Positions 1 to 7,007 of a DNA stretch of 49,472 nucleotides are shown piece after piece (the first letter of the stretch is position 1; every line of letters begins with the position of its first letter). Position numbers and translations under genes: made by a program. Below the pieces are notes generated by a model. That model saw only the letters and a list, made by a program, of their open reading frames with translations, was not told the origin of the DNA and made no database searches. The stretch is from Rhizobacter sp. Root1238 (GTDB lineage Bacteria; Pseudomonadota; Gammaproteobacteria; Burkholderiales; Burkholderiaceae_C). The stretch lies in contig NZ_LMDM01000028.1 of the NCBI RefSeq assembly GCF_001425825.1, positions 1 to 49,472 on the forward strand. Direction: 5' to 3'.

Positions 1-450
1 CCAGGCTCGCAAAGCTCGTCTGTTTCATGCCGCCATCCTCGCCGTCCGCAGCTCATTCGGCCATCGAGATCTGCCCGAATAAATCAGTGGTTCCTTAGGA
101 GCGGAATGAGAATAATGTTGTCGATTCTCGTACGGCAGCCCAGGACCGCACCAACGCGGGAGGGTGTCATGCCGGGACAGCGCAAAACGGCGACGAAGCG
201 GCGAGTTCCGGCGCTTTCATGGCGCAGGCAATGTTTGTCGACGTGGAGACGCCATGCCCGGACGCATACGCGCGACGAGCCGTGCGGCCAGTGGATCGGG
301 GTCGGGTTGGGCGTCCGCTGTGCCCTGCGCGCACTGGCGCGAACGACCCGTTGCGGAACTCCGTTTGGCCGAACTCAGCGCTGCGAAGCGGTCATTCAGA
401 AGACACATTGATGCAGCGCGCGAATCCCTGAAATATGAGAGTGCTTGCCT
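1..450. other. No gene recognised
   Basis: Several overlapping open frames exist on both strands, but none has a convincing ribosome binding site, a recognisable domain or a protein-like composition. Base composition is lower in GC than most of the window. The stretch lies downstream of the minus-strand gene ending at 451 and may hold its 3' region or decayed sequence. I see no tRNA, hairpin terminator or repeat that I can support. Confidence 0.5.
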
Positions 451-885
451 TCACGTGCGCGGCCCAGCCGGGTCAAACATTCTGATCAACCACGCACGAA
501 GAGCATTCGGCAAAGAAATGATCATGAGTGCAAGCGCTCCGATGGTGAATACGATTGAGATGCCGCCGCCGACGTGGGAGCAAGTTGGCAAGCCATCAAC
601 GAATCGCAGCGAACCGCCGCAGTCCACCTCGACGAAAGCGAAGGAAATGGCCGCTGCTAGTGCAAACATCCCGAGCCATGCGCCTGGGGACAACACCATT
701 CTGGCCTCAGCCGCCATATGCCTCCAGAAATACGCAGCGCATGCCGTGGCCGCGGCCGCGGCCGCGGCAAAAGGGATGATCTGTAGGTTTTCAGGGGCGA
801 GCCAAATAAAAAGTGCAGCCACCTCCAACCAGAGGAAGACGAAGCTCAGGCACGCTGCGGTGACTTCAGCAGTCCTCTTGCTCAT
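451..885 (-). CDS. Small integral membrane protein, unknown function
   Basis: The 144-residue product has about four hydrophobic segments (roughly residues 10-30, 36-57, 67-85 and 98-125), so it should sit in the inner membrane. The second segment contains a run of eight alanines encoded by a near-repetitive gcggcc stretch. The start overlaps the 3' end of the upstream minus-strand ComJ-like gene by 20 bases, so the two are probably co-transcribed and translationally coupled. I recognise no family. The alanine run makes the composition slightly artificial, but membrane topology and the overlap support a real gene. Confidence 0.6.
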   Translation of the reverse strand: MSKRTAEVTAACLSFVFLWLEVAALFIWLAPENLQIIPFAAAAAAATACAAYFWRHMAAEARMVLSPGAWLGMFALAAAISFAFVEVDCGGSLRFVDGLPTCSHVGGGISIVFTIGALALMIISLPNALRAWLIRMFDPAGPRT

Positions 886-1366
886 GTCGATAGGGGGATA
901 GCGGCCATGCCTTGAGAACTTCTAAGCTCACCGGCGTTCGCGAAGCCCAGATCACCAGCCTGTACGAGTCCTCTCCGTCGAGCCCATTCTCGCTGAGGGA
1001 GTTCAGCCCCGAAAACAGTGCGAGAACCGTGTATGTGCCGGGCGGCACCGCTCGGGAGTAGACCTCGCCACCCGTGCATTCATGGACCTGCAAATTTCCC
1101 GTCGGCAGGTCCAGGGAGCACCGAATCACGTGATCGTATCCAGCGAGGTCAATCGTCGGAGCGGAGTCGAAAACTTCCAGCGTCACGGGTACGGTGGCGT
1201 TTCTAAGCGGGCAAATGACCAAGACGTTCGCGGCAGCCTTCGCCCTTCGTTCCACATCGACATCCGTCCAGTCGGTCGGCGCATCGGGGAAGATGCCACC
1301 GTCTTGAACATAGAACTGGTTGTAGTCGGCGAAAACCTCGAACACGACAGTTTGTCGAGCATTCAT
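866..1366 (-). CDS. ComJ/Nin-like protein (remote similarity)
   Basis: This 166-residue soluble protein has no signal peptide. Its N-terminal half reads like Bacillus ComJ (Nin), the inhibitor of competence nuclease NucA: a YxQFxVxD motif near residue 16, then a DWTD motif near 32, an alanine-rich helix, and an RN...V stretch followed by a beta-rich C-terminal half. This comparison is from memory of the family and is remote, so the function is an inference. No NucA-like nuclease is visible in the window. The gene precedes and overlaps the membrane protein gene ending at 451. It belongs to the strip of small minus-strand accessory genes. Confidence 0.6.
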   Translation of the reverse strand: MNARQTVVFEVFADYNQFYVQDGGIFPDAPTDWTDVDVERRAKAAANVLVICPLRNATVPVTLEVFDSAPTIDLAGYDHVIRCSLDLPTGNLQVHECTGGEVYSRAVPPGTYTVLALFSGLNSLSENGLDGEDSYRLVIWASRTPVSLEVLKAWPLSPYRHEQEDC

Positions 1367-1396
1367 TGCGTTATCGGCCTCCGTCCGAGAAGAGCC

Positions 1397-1633
1397 CTAT
1401 TGGCATCGACACTCGCTCGGCCCTTTGCCTCGCATGCCAGCGGTTTGTGCTGAGGAGAAGACGGGCGCCATTTCTCCGCGCCGATCGACCGCACTGCACC
1501 TCTTCATGCAATTTGCTTCCTCGCCGGGAAGGAGTCCGGCGAGAAGCGACACAGCGAGTGTGAAGGCGACGAACGAGGCAAAGCCGACAAACACAGTCAT
1601 CCCCGTGTGGCGTCGATTTTGCGCGTGAGGCAT
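1397..1633 (-). CDS. Small single-pass membrane protein
   Basis: The product is about 78 residues with one transmembrane helix (about residues 12-33), followed by a cysteine-containing tail with the motif EQTAGMRxKGPxEC-like near the C-terminus (here QTAGMRGKGPSECRC). I have seen similar tails in short uncharacterised proteobacterial proteins, but know no function. ATG at 1633 was chosen as the first start that precedes the helix; a second ATG at 1600 would shorten it by 11 residues. Ribosome binding sites are weak for both. It lies about 30 bases downstream of the ComJ-like gene's start region, on the same strand. Confidence 0.55.
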   Translation of the reverse strand: MPHAQNRRHTGMTVFVGFASFVAFTLAVSLLAGLLPGEEANCMKRCSAVDRRGEMAPVFSSAQTAGMRGKGPSECRCQ

Positions 1634-1768
1634 GGCCTTGGTTACTCGCGTCCGATTCAATCGGCTTCGTCCGGGGGGCTTGAACAAGAAGTCTATCGGC
1701 TCGCTCGACAGCAGTCATCCGCGAGCGGCCGGAGGTGGCCGAACTGCGCCACTTGCGCGAGGAAAATC

Positions 1769-2326
1769 TCAACCAAGCGAGATGCGATAGCGCAGACCTT
1801 CGGTGCCGCCAAACTGTGTTGGTTTCACAAATCTCTCATGCAAGACCCCGCCATTGGACTCGATGACACGTTGAGACGCGAGGTTATCTGGATCCGTCGT
1901 GATTTCAACGTACGGCAGTCCTTCACCGCGCGCTTCGGGAAGCAGGCTCCGAAGGGCAAGCGTTGCGTAGCCCAGTCGTCGCTTCCAAGGGACGACGGCG
2001 TAGCCGATGTGCCCAAGACAATACGACGGCAGGTCCGAAGTTCCGCGCTGCCATCTGAAGCTTATGGTTCCCCAGAACTCGCCGTCCCATATCCAGCGTC
2101 GATATCCGGGCAGTCTCGCAACGGTTGAGCCATCGGGCAACGCGACCCGTGCACCGGTTGCTTCGCGGTCGACCATGCTCATCAGAAAGCCTTCGGGGTC
2201 CTGCGATATCGAGGCCAGCTCTTCCTCAGTGGCCACCTTTCCGCGAGCGTTGTCAGCAGACCATCCTCGCTTCAACGCGGTGACGTAGCTCGGCAAGAAC
2301 TCACCAGATGGCCAAACAAGGCGCAC
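1769..2326 (-). CDS. GNAT family N-acetyltransferase
   Basis: The protein of about 185 residues transfers an acetyl group from acetyl-CoA to an unidentified amine. The GNAT core is clear: a beta strand at about 106-112 is followed by the CoA-binding loop with the RxxGxA pattern (RRLGYA, residues 116-121) and helix. Then comes VEITTDPDNLASQRVIESNGG (split here: TTDPDN at 143-148, then SQRVIESNGG), the usual motif B with the C-terminal strand. The GTG at 2326 was chosen because a GAGGGAG site lies just upstream at 2332-2338; a longer frame without an RBS reaches 2425. Substrate unknown. Part of the small-gene strip. Confidence 0.85.
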   Translation of the reverse strand: MRLVWPSGEFLPSYVTALKRGWSADNARGKVATEEELASISQDPEGFLMSMVDREATGARVALPDGSTVARLPGYRRWIWDGEFWGTISFRWQRGTSDLPSYCLGHIGYAVVPWKRRLGYATLALRSLLPEARGEGLPYVEITTDPDNLASQRVIESNGGVLHERFVKPTQFGGTEGLRYRISLG

Positions 2327-2390
2327 GTTTTCTCCCTCGTCGGTTACAGGAAGCGCTGTGCATGCAGAATACCGGCACCAGCTGCCGCAG

Positions 2391-2423
2391 AGCGGCCGTC
2401 GCTGATCGGCCGCTTCTGGCCGC
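2391..2423. repeat. Hairpin repeat, copy A
   Basis: Two 7-base arms, agcggcc (2391-2397) and ggccgct (2408-2414), flank a 10-base loop, followed by a tctggccg tail. It sits between the GNAT and Nudix genes. Copies B and C have the same arm spacing, loop length and tail. Confidence 0.75.
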
Positions 2424-2466
2424 AAGCGTCGGCGGACGATGCCATGCCACCAGGTCCCAAACGGGG

Positions 2467-2922
2467 TTAGCCAGCCTCATCCTCGCCTGTCTTGTTCCGT
2501 TCGGTCGACCCGACGGCGTTCGCTACGAACCTTGCCGCTTCACTGAAGATGCGGTGCCACTGTTCGGTTCTGAACGGAGCAGAAAATGACTGCCAGAAGA
2601 ATCGGAAATCATGGCCTTCGTCATCTGGCGCATGATGCACCCACTTCTCAGCAAGGACGCGATTCGGTGCGCATTCGACGAACGCCCAGACCTGACCATC
2701 ACTTTGAGCCCAGATTCCCAAGTCGCGCCGGACTGAGGCTGAATGAATACCAGACTCCTCGCCGAGTTCACGCAGAGCAGCGCGGTGAATGGTTTCGCCG
2801 GGTTCGATGGTTCCCTTCACCAATTGGCAACCAGCGAGCGGGTGTTCGAACGCGAGAATCTGAAGGTCTCCGCCGATCGTCCGCAAAATGACCGGACACA
2901 CCTTGTTTGGTACTGGATTCAT
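2467..2922 (-). CDS. Nudix hydrolase
   Basis: The 151-residue product carries a complete Nudix box at residues 37-59: G-x5-E-x7-RELGEESG, with the metal-binding REUxEE glutamates intact. Family members hydrolyse nucleoside diphosphates linked to another moiety; the substrate here cannot be read from the sequence. The domain starts close to the N-terminus (KVCPVILR strand) with no signal peptide, so it is cytoplasmic. The start ATG at 2922 is the first in frame after the hairpin repeat at 2944-2976. It is flanked on both sides by copies of the hairpin repeat. Confidence 0.9.
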   Translation of the reverse strand: MNPVPNKVCPVILRTIGGDLQILAFEHPLAGCQLVKGTIEPGETIHRAALRELGEESGIHSASVRRDLGIWAQSDGQVWAFVECAPNRVLAEKWVHHAPDDEGHDFRFFWQSFSAPFRTEQWHRIFSEAARFVANAVGSTERNKTGEDEAG

Positions 2923-2943
2923 GGATCGGTCGGACTACTTCAA

Positions 2944-3021
2944 AGCGGCCGCTCTGCGTAGGCCGCTTGTGGCCGGTCGGCTACCTCGGCTGGCCGCCCC
3001 TAGACGACCCTGAGCGGCCAG
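2944..3021. repeat. Hairpin repeat, copy B, plus second palindrome
   Basis: Arms agcggcc (2944-2950) and ggccgct (2961-2967) with a 10-base loop and a tgtggccg tail match copies A and C. Immediately beyond is a second inverted repeat, ctggccgc (2990-2997) with gcggccag (3014-3021). The 211-base gap between the Nudix gene and the next gene's end contains no gene that I can support. Confidence 0.75.
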
Positions 3022-3133
3022 TCGACTACTGCCTGCGGCGCGCCGAAAAGCTGTCGCTAGACGCCTGACTGAGAGACGGTTCGGAGTTCGCGGAGCCAGC
3101 TGTACGGCGCCCTCTCGATGGAAGGGTTGGGCG

Positions 3134-3562
3134 TCATTGTTCCGGCGTGCACGTTGCAACGGTCCCGGGCTCGTGGGCGCAAAAGGCGAAGCGCTTCGCC
3201 TTTGCTTTGGGTGACGCGTTCGACGTGGCCTCCACGCCAATGACGACCCCGCCGGCTTTGCCTCGGCGCAATGAGGCATTCATGACCGCAGGCCCAATAG
3301 GCGACACGGTCCCCAACTCGAGCGACCTGACGACCTCTTGCGTGGACTCACGATCGCTCGGCTCGGAAACCCATTCAACGAACACCTTGGAGGAAATGTG
3401 CTCCCAGCCTTGATTGACCACGATGACACGGTAAGTACCCGACTTGCTTCCCGCTTGCCACCAGCCACCAGTGTGGACCTCCGTAACCGACGTTGGAACT
3501 TGCGGAGCTTGCGCCAAGGCGGGCCCGATGAAGCCGACAAGTAGGAACGCGATGGTTCTCAT
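3134..3562 (-). CDS. Small secreted protein, unknown function
   Basis: Starting at ATG 3562, the 142-residue product has a clean Sec signal peptide (hydrophobic core LLVGFIGPALAQA, predicted cleavage after the ALAQA site at about residue 19). The rest is beta-rich with a HTGGWWQ motif, and the C-terminal part has two cysteines (FCAHEP and ATCTPEQ), which could form a disulfide in the periplasm. Upstream in-frame codons to 3613 would bury the signal peptide, so they were excluded. I recognise no family. The heptamer gcctaac lies just before the start codon; it is discussed under rejected items as a possible but unsupported recombination core. Confidence 0.65.
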   Translation of the reverse strand: MRTIAFLLVGFIGPALAQAPQVPTSVTEVHTGGWWQAGSKSGTYRVIVVNQGWEHISSKVFVEWVSEPSDRESTQEVVRSLELGTVSPIGPAVMNASLRRGKAGGVVIGVEATSNASPKAKAKRFAFCAHEPGTVATCTPEQ

Positions 3563-3880
3563 GATGCCTAACGTGTTGTGAGGAGACAGCCGCGGCGGGA
3601 TCGCATCGCGCAATGCTAGCCGGGTATCCGATCAGGCCGACACCGTGCCGCACATCCAGAATGCGGTCGGTCACGACAGACCGCTCGTGGCCGACCGCGC
3701 CCTTTCGACGGTCGCCCTGCAAGCGGTCGCACAGCGGAGCCGGCCTGGCCAGCGACTGGCTGCTCGCAGGCGATGCGCCGAACATACACAACACATCCGC
3801 TTCGCCGACGCCTTTGCAGTCTCGCGCCCCCGAACTCTTCAACGGTCGTCATCACTGGGGGCGGCCCATCGGCTCTCTTT
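3563..3880. repeat. Intergenic region with hairpin repeat, copy C
   Basis: Arms tgcggtc (3662-3668) and gaccgct (3679-3685) enclose a 10-base loop, followed by a cgtggccg tail. Relative to copies A and B, the arms carry matched changes (c to t on one side, g to a on the other), so the base pair is kept. The rest of this 318-base gap holds only open frames in other phases with no support. Confidence 0.7.
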
Positions 3881-4177
3881 TTAGAAAGTCTCCGCTGTTG
3901 TCTTCTCGACGTTCGGAATGTTCGACTTCACGAAACTCTCGATCGTTGAGCACGGCAGGAAGAACGAACGTTGGGTAATGTGGATAGAGCAACTCTGGCC
4001 GGTGACCGCAAAGGTGCCTGCGACAGTGCCGAATACTGGCACAGGCACGGAGAACGCTCCTCCAGGCGGTCCGCCGGAGATCGTGCCGTCGTGTTGATGG
4101 ATGAGAAGCGAGATCTTGTTGAAAAGGTCTTGGGCGCTGCCGGAGAACGGGACGGCGAACGGGGCGCATGAGGCCAT
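3881..4177 (-). CDS. Small hypothetical protein (98 aa)
   Basis: ATG 4177 was chosen over a much longer upstream frame because the residues before it look random and an AAGAAG site lies just upstream. The product begins MASCAPFAVPFSGSAQDLF and ends with a PCSTIES motif. It shows an alternating hydrophobic pattern (VPFSG..., FSVPVPVFGTVAGTFAV) typical of a small beta-sandwich or two-layer fold. I recall short conserved proteobacterial proteins with the same PFxGxAxxLF start and VPCSxIE end, but no function is known to me. No signal peptide or membrane helix. Confidence 0.6.
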   Translation of the reverse strand: MASCAPFAVPFSGSAQDLFNKISLLIHQHDGTISGGPPGGAFSVPVPVFGTVAGTFAVTGQSCSIHITQRSFFLPCSTIESFVKSNIPNVEKTTAETF

Positions 4178-4565
4178 ATTGAACTTCTTCGAGGACTGTG
4201 TGGATGAAGGACTGCCGCGCGTGGACGTTTGGTTATCGTCATGCGCGGACCGACTGTGGTCCGCCGGCAGCCTCTTGTCCTTAAGCAGTTCTGAATCATC
4301 TTGAAAGACGAACGTAGGCAATGTCAGCTTTGGTCGACAGCTCTGATTCGCAATTCGTGAGAGTAGCGTTCGATCAAGGTCGGCACCGCGATGGCGGCCC
4401 CATCCGCTCGGGCGATGCTGAAGGAAGATCCGGCGCGTCGCGAACGCTCGACGCCAGGTGAGACGAAGGTCTCCTTTCGGCGAGAGCCGTCGCTCCGCCG
4501 ATCGAAGCTGACGCCGCAATCAGTCTGAAGCGGTCTCCACTCGCTCGCACCTTCATACTCAGCCA
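4178..4565. other. Gap without supported gene; one short hairpin
   Basis: The only structure I can support is a perfect inverted repeat, gcggacc (4245-4251) and ggtccgc (4258-4264), with a 6-base loop. It lies upstream of the minus-strand gene starting at 4177. Open frames crossing this gap have no binding site, domain or protein-like composition. The end of the gap holds the upstream region of the plus-strand gene at 4566. Confidence 0.45.
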
Positions 4566-4865
4566 ATGCAGTACCTCACCCTGGACCTCAGCGACAACTC
4601 CGAAGGCATCTCGACATTGGAGGCCCTAGCCTCCACCACAGCCGAGCATCACGCCGCCGCGATGGCCGAGGCGCGGCAATTGCTCGACTGGGCATGGCGC
4701 CGCTTCCCCCACACGCACGGCCCTGCGGATGAAGGCATGGACTGGGATCACGACCTGCAGGTGAATGTCGAAGACGGCGGGTGGCATGCGATCACGCTGA
4801 CGCTCACCGGATCGCAGCGCTTCATCGACGAATTCATCGAGACATTCGGCGACCCGCGCGACTGA
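4566..4865 (+). CDS. Small acidic hypothetical protein (99 aa)
   Basis: The 99-residue product is acidic, soluble and has no signal peptide. It has an alternating strand-helix pattern: MQYLTLDLSDN, a long helix from about 20 to 45 (AEHHAAAMAEARQLLDWAWRRF), and a C-terminal half with HDLQVN, WHAITLTLTG and FIDEFIETFGD, suggesting a small alpha/beta fold. GC-rich codon use matches the main chromosome, unlike the strip to its left. I do not recognise the family. It is the first plus-strand gene and lies upstream of the P4-like leader. Confidence 0.65.
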   Translation: MQYLTLDLSDNSEGISTLEALASTTAEHHAAAMAEARQLLDWAWRRFPHTHGPADEGMDWDHDLQVNVEDGGWHAITLTLTGSQRFIDEFIETFGDPRD

Positions 4866-4920
4866 CAGGCACCCCCATCGCCAGTGCTACAGTCCCCCGG
4901 CCTGCCACATCGCAGGCCAG

Positions 4921-5127
4921 GTTTGACAGCCTGAACACACAGGCGCGCAGCCGCCACAGCGGCTTTTCTTTTGCGCGTCACACACCTATGCCTCTCCAGA
5001 TTTGGGCGGCCCGGGTGGGGGAGCCTTCGGGCTCGCCGGTTCCTGTGTTCCGGTCTGTCAACCCTGCTTTGGGCCGCCACCCGTGTTTGACAGCGCTCGT
5101 GGCGGCTTTAACCGCAACACAGGAGCC
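4921..5127 (+). promoter_or_regulatory. P4-type antisense-RNA leader (seqA-seqB-seqC arrangement)
   Basis: Two direct copies of gtttgacagc (4921-4930 and 5085-5094) flank an inverted near-copy, gtctgtcaac (5053-5062). Between them lies the hairpin-forming gggtgggggagccttcggg segment that I associate with the leader region of satellite phage P4 and related elements. There, the processed CI RNA (containing seqB) pairs with seqA and seqC. The tract ggttcctgtgtt (5038-5049) is complementary, with one G-U pair, to aacacaggagcc (5116-5127), which contains the Shine-Dalgarno of the next small gene. So the leader could occlude translation in cis or in trans. Confidence 0.65.
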
Positions 5128-5134
5128 CTTCACC

Positions 5135-5242
5135 ATGGCTGGTACCCCCGTTGGCGCCCTACCCGCGCCGACCTTTCCCGCTTCTTCATCGCAGTCCGAC
5201 CAAGCGGGTTCTCCCTCCACCGCGAGGAGGCCGTCAAGATGA
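5135..5242 (+). CDS. Leader-linked short peptide (35 aa)
   Basis: The 35-residue Pro/Ser/Ala-rich frame starts at ATG 5135 with an AGGAG at 5121-5125. Its stop codon overlaps the next start as ATGA (5239-5242), a typical coupling arrangement. The peptide has no domain. Its role may be to couple the regulated binding site in the leader to translation of the downstream 136-residue protein, as leader peptides in P4-like regions appear to do. A longer in-frame reading back to 4781 runs through the structured leader and is less likely to be a conventional gene. Confidence 0.5.
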   Translation: MAGTPVGALPAPTFPASSSQSDQAGSPSTARRPSR

Positions 5243-5649
5243 CCGCCACCGGTCCGATCGCCTCCCCCGCATCCAGCGAGCCCCTCGGCCCGCGCTTCAA
5301 GCCCCGGCTCCACGCCTGCCGCAGCTCCCCGATCGACAGCGCCGAGTTCACGCTCAAGGCCGGCCTGGTGCATCGCCTGCTGGAGCACGTCATCGATGTC
5401 AGTGACGGCGTCGCCGCGTGGCTCGAGGTGGATGAGCGCGAGCGCCCCAAGCCCCCGCCCGACGACGTGTCATCCACCGTCCACCACGCGCAGAACGCCG
5501 CGATGCGCGGCCTGTGCATCGCCTCACTCGAACTCATCGGCGACCAGGCCAAGCGCCTCACCGGCTGGGTCGCCGACCAGCAGTTCCACGTGCCCGAGTT
5601 CGGCGTGATGCAGCCGCGGCGGCGCAGCCCGCCGACTCAGCAGGGTTGA
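5239..5649 (+). CDS. Hypothetical protein downstream of P4-like leader (136 aa)
   Basis: Translation probably re-initiates at ATG 5239 within the ATGA overlap. The product has a disordered Pro/Ser N-terminus and a helical middle (about 40-65: FTLKAGLVHRLLEHVIDVSDGVA, then QNAAMRGLCIASLELIGDQAKRL near 85-108). This two-helix layout resembles small DUF3077-like proteins that I associate with such leaders in Pseudomonas and relatives, but the match is only by eye. A strong hairpin terminator follows at 5657. No integrase or other phage gene is nearby, so the unit may be a remnant or a stand-alone regulatory pair. Confidence 0.6.
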   Translation: MTATGPIASPASSEPLGPRFKPRLHACRSSPIDSAEFTLKAGLVHRLLEHVIDVSDGVAAWLEVDERERPKPPPDDVSSTVHHAQNAAMRGLCIASLELIGDQAKRLTGWVADQQFHVPEFGVMQPRRRSPPTQQG

Positions 5650-5656
5650 TGCCCCC

Positions 5657-5684
5657 GGGTGCTGCCTGCGTTCAGGCAGCACCC
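5657..5684 (+). terminator. Hairpin terminator
   Basis: A perfect 12-bp stem (gggtgctgcctg at 5657-5668 with caggcagcaccc at 5673-5684) and a cgtt loop begin 7 bases after the stop codon at 5649. They are followed by tctccc rather than a run of T, as is common in high-GC genomes. Confidence 0.75.
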
Positions 5685-5849
5685 TCTCCCGCACGGCGCG
5701 CAGTTGAAATCCATGTCTTGCGACAGCGGATCCGACACGCCCGATCAGGTCAATCGATTTCATTCGATGCAGATGACTTTCGGACAATCTGGCGCGGGCA
5801 GCCATCGCCCGCTCCGTTGACCTTGGACGCATGGGACGAGGAGTCAAGA

Positions 5850-6077
5850 ATGGCTGATGTGGATGCGGTAACCGTGCGGATTGCGATCGAGGCTGTCGAT
5901 GCCCAGATCACGAAGTTGTCGGCAGAGCTGGAGGCGCCGGGCGCCGATGCCGACGGTTCGCTCGAGATCGACTTGCTCCAGCACAGGAAGGCGGCGCACA
6001 AGCTGGAGGTCGCCTACAAGGAGGCGACCAAGAATTCCAGCAACATGCCGCCCTACGACAGCTTGGTGAAAAACTGA
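5850..6077 (+). CDS. Small helical hypothetical protein (75 aa)
   Basis: ATG 5850 follows a gaggag site at 5839-5844. The acidic 75-residue product is predicted to form two amphipathic helices (about 5-28, VTVRIAIEAVDAQITKLSAE, and 38-62, SLEIDLLQHRKAAHKLEVAY), a helical hairpin. It could be a small adaptor or chaperone for the neighbouring cargo-like proteins, but this rests only on position and size. No family recognised. About 100 bases separate it from the next gene. Confidence 0.55.
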   Translation: MADVDAVTVRIAIEAVDAQITKLSAELEAPGADADGSLEIDLLQHRKAAHKLEVAYKEATKNSSNMPPYDSLVKN

Positions 6078-6179
6078 GCCTGAGCCCGCAACGGCTCCTG
6101 CGATCAGCAGTTCCACGTGCACGGCGCGCAGCCGGCGACTATCCTTGCGGATCGCACGAGCCTGAAGAGGAGATTCCCC

Positions 6180-6905
6180 GTGAACGTCGCCGCCAGCCGA
6201 TCCCTCGCGAAACCCTTCGTCCACGAGCACGCGCCCGCCGCAGCCGGTAGCCACGGCACCCTCCAGCGGCATCCGCAGCGCGGCCCCGCCGCTTCGGCCC
6301 TCCACGGCAGCCCGCGAATGGTGGCGCAGCGCGAGCGCATCGCCGCCAGCTTCGGCCCCTCGCTGCATCCGAGTGTCGGCGTGGCCCAATTGACGAAGAT
6401 CTACCTGCAAGGGCTCGATCACGCCAGCAACTACCTCGACTACGAGGGCAACGACACGATCCATCTGGATGACGGTTCAACGGTGACCGGCGTCATCCTC
6501 GAGATGGTCGCCATCGCGGCCGAGAACCGGCGGCTGGGCAACGGCCAGGTCCTGCTGGACCATTTCGTGAACAACATCGTGGGGCAGCAGGCGTGCTACC
6601 TCGAGGTCGATCCCCAGGGCGGGATGACCGAACAGCAGCTGACGGCCTGGTACGCCAGGGCCGGCTTCACGGTGGTCGGCACCTCGATGACCGGCCTCGT
6701 GGTGATGGGCATCAACGTCCCCGAACGAGGCGCCAAGAAGAAGGCCGCGAAGAAGGACAACTTCGACGACTTCATGGACTACTTCAACAAGACCAAGGAC
6801 AACCGGCGCGATCCGGACAAGGGCGGCGGCGGAGGCGGCTTCGGCAAGGGCTTCGATGGCGGCTTTGCCAAGAGCGGCGACTGGTTGAACAAGATGATCA
6901 AGTAG
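6180..6905 (+). CDS. GNAT-like protein with SPRxxAQR leader motif
   Basis: The GTG at 6180 follows GAGGAG closely. The 241-residue product starts with a disordered, His/Ala/Pro-rich region and the motif GSPRMVAQRERIAASFGP at about residues 42-59. A GNAT-like core follows: ENRRLGNGQVLLDHF (motif A, RRLGNG) and LEVDPQGG...WYARAGFTVVG (motif B). A Lys-rich, Gly-rich tail (KKKAAKKDNFDDF, GGGGGGFGKGF) ends it. The SPRxxAQR motif recurs in the next gene and resembles motifs I associate with proteins encoded near extracellular contractile injection systems. A cargo or effector role is an inference. No injection-system structural gene is in the window. Confidence 0.65.
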   Translation: MNVAASRSLAKPFVHEHAPAAAGSHGTLQRHPQRGPAASALHGSPRMVAQRERIAASFGPSLHPSVGVAQLTKIYLQGLDHASNYLDYEGNDTIHLDDGSTVTGVILEMVAIAAENRRLGNGQVLLDHFVNNIVGQQACYLEVDPQGGMTEQQLTAWYARAGFTVVGTSMTGLVVMGINVPERGAKKKAAKKDNFDDFMDYFNKTKDNRRDPDKGGGGGGFGKGFDGGFAKSGDWLNKMIK

Positions 6906-7007
6906 CTCATAGGAAATATCGAAGCCCGATATCAGCTTGGTGCTGATGCACGGCACGCCGTCGGCAACCTACCCTTGCCTCTCCGCACCGCGCAACGGAG
7001 AGCGATC

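Noticed and set aside
3566-3572. gcctaac just before the start codon at 3562, like an integron attC core (GTTAGGC on the minus strand)
   Set aside because: No matching GTTRRRY partner was found within 150 bases on the correct side, the other small genes lack such cores at their starts, and no integron integrase is visible.
4178-4519. N-terminal extension of the gene at 3881-4177
   Set aside because: Residues look random (Arg/Ser-rich), there is no binding site at the distal start, and the conserved-looking part starts at 4177.
4781-5134. Longer in-frame start for the peptide at 5135
   Set aside because: It would run through the structured leader and overlap the previous gene by 85 bases; the AGGAG at 5121 favours ATG 5135.
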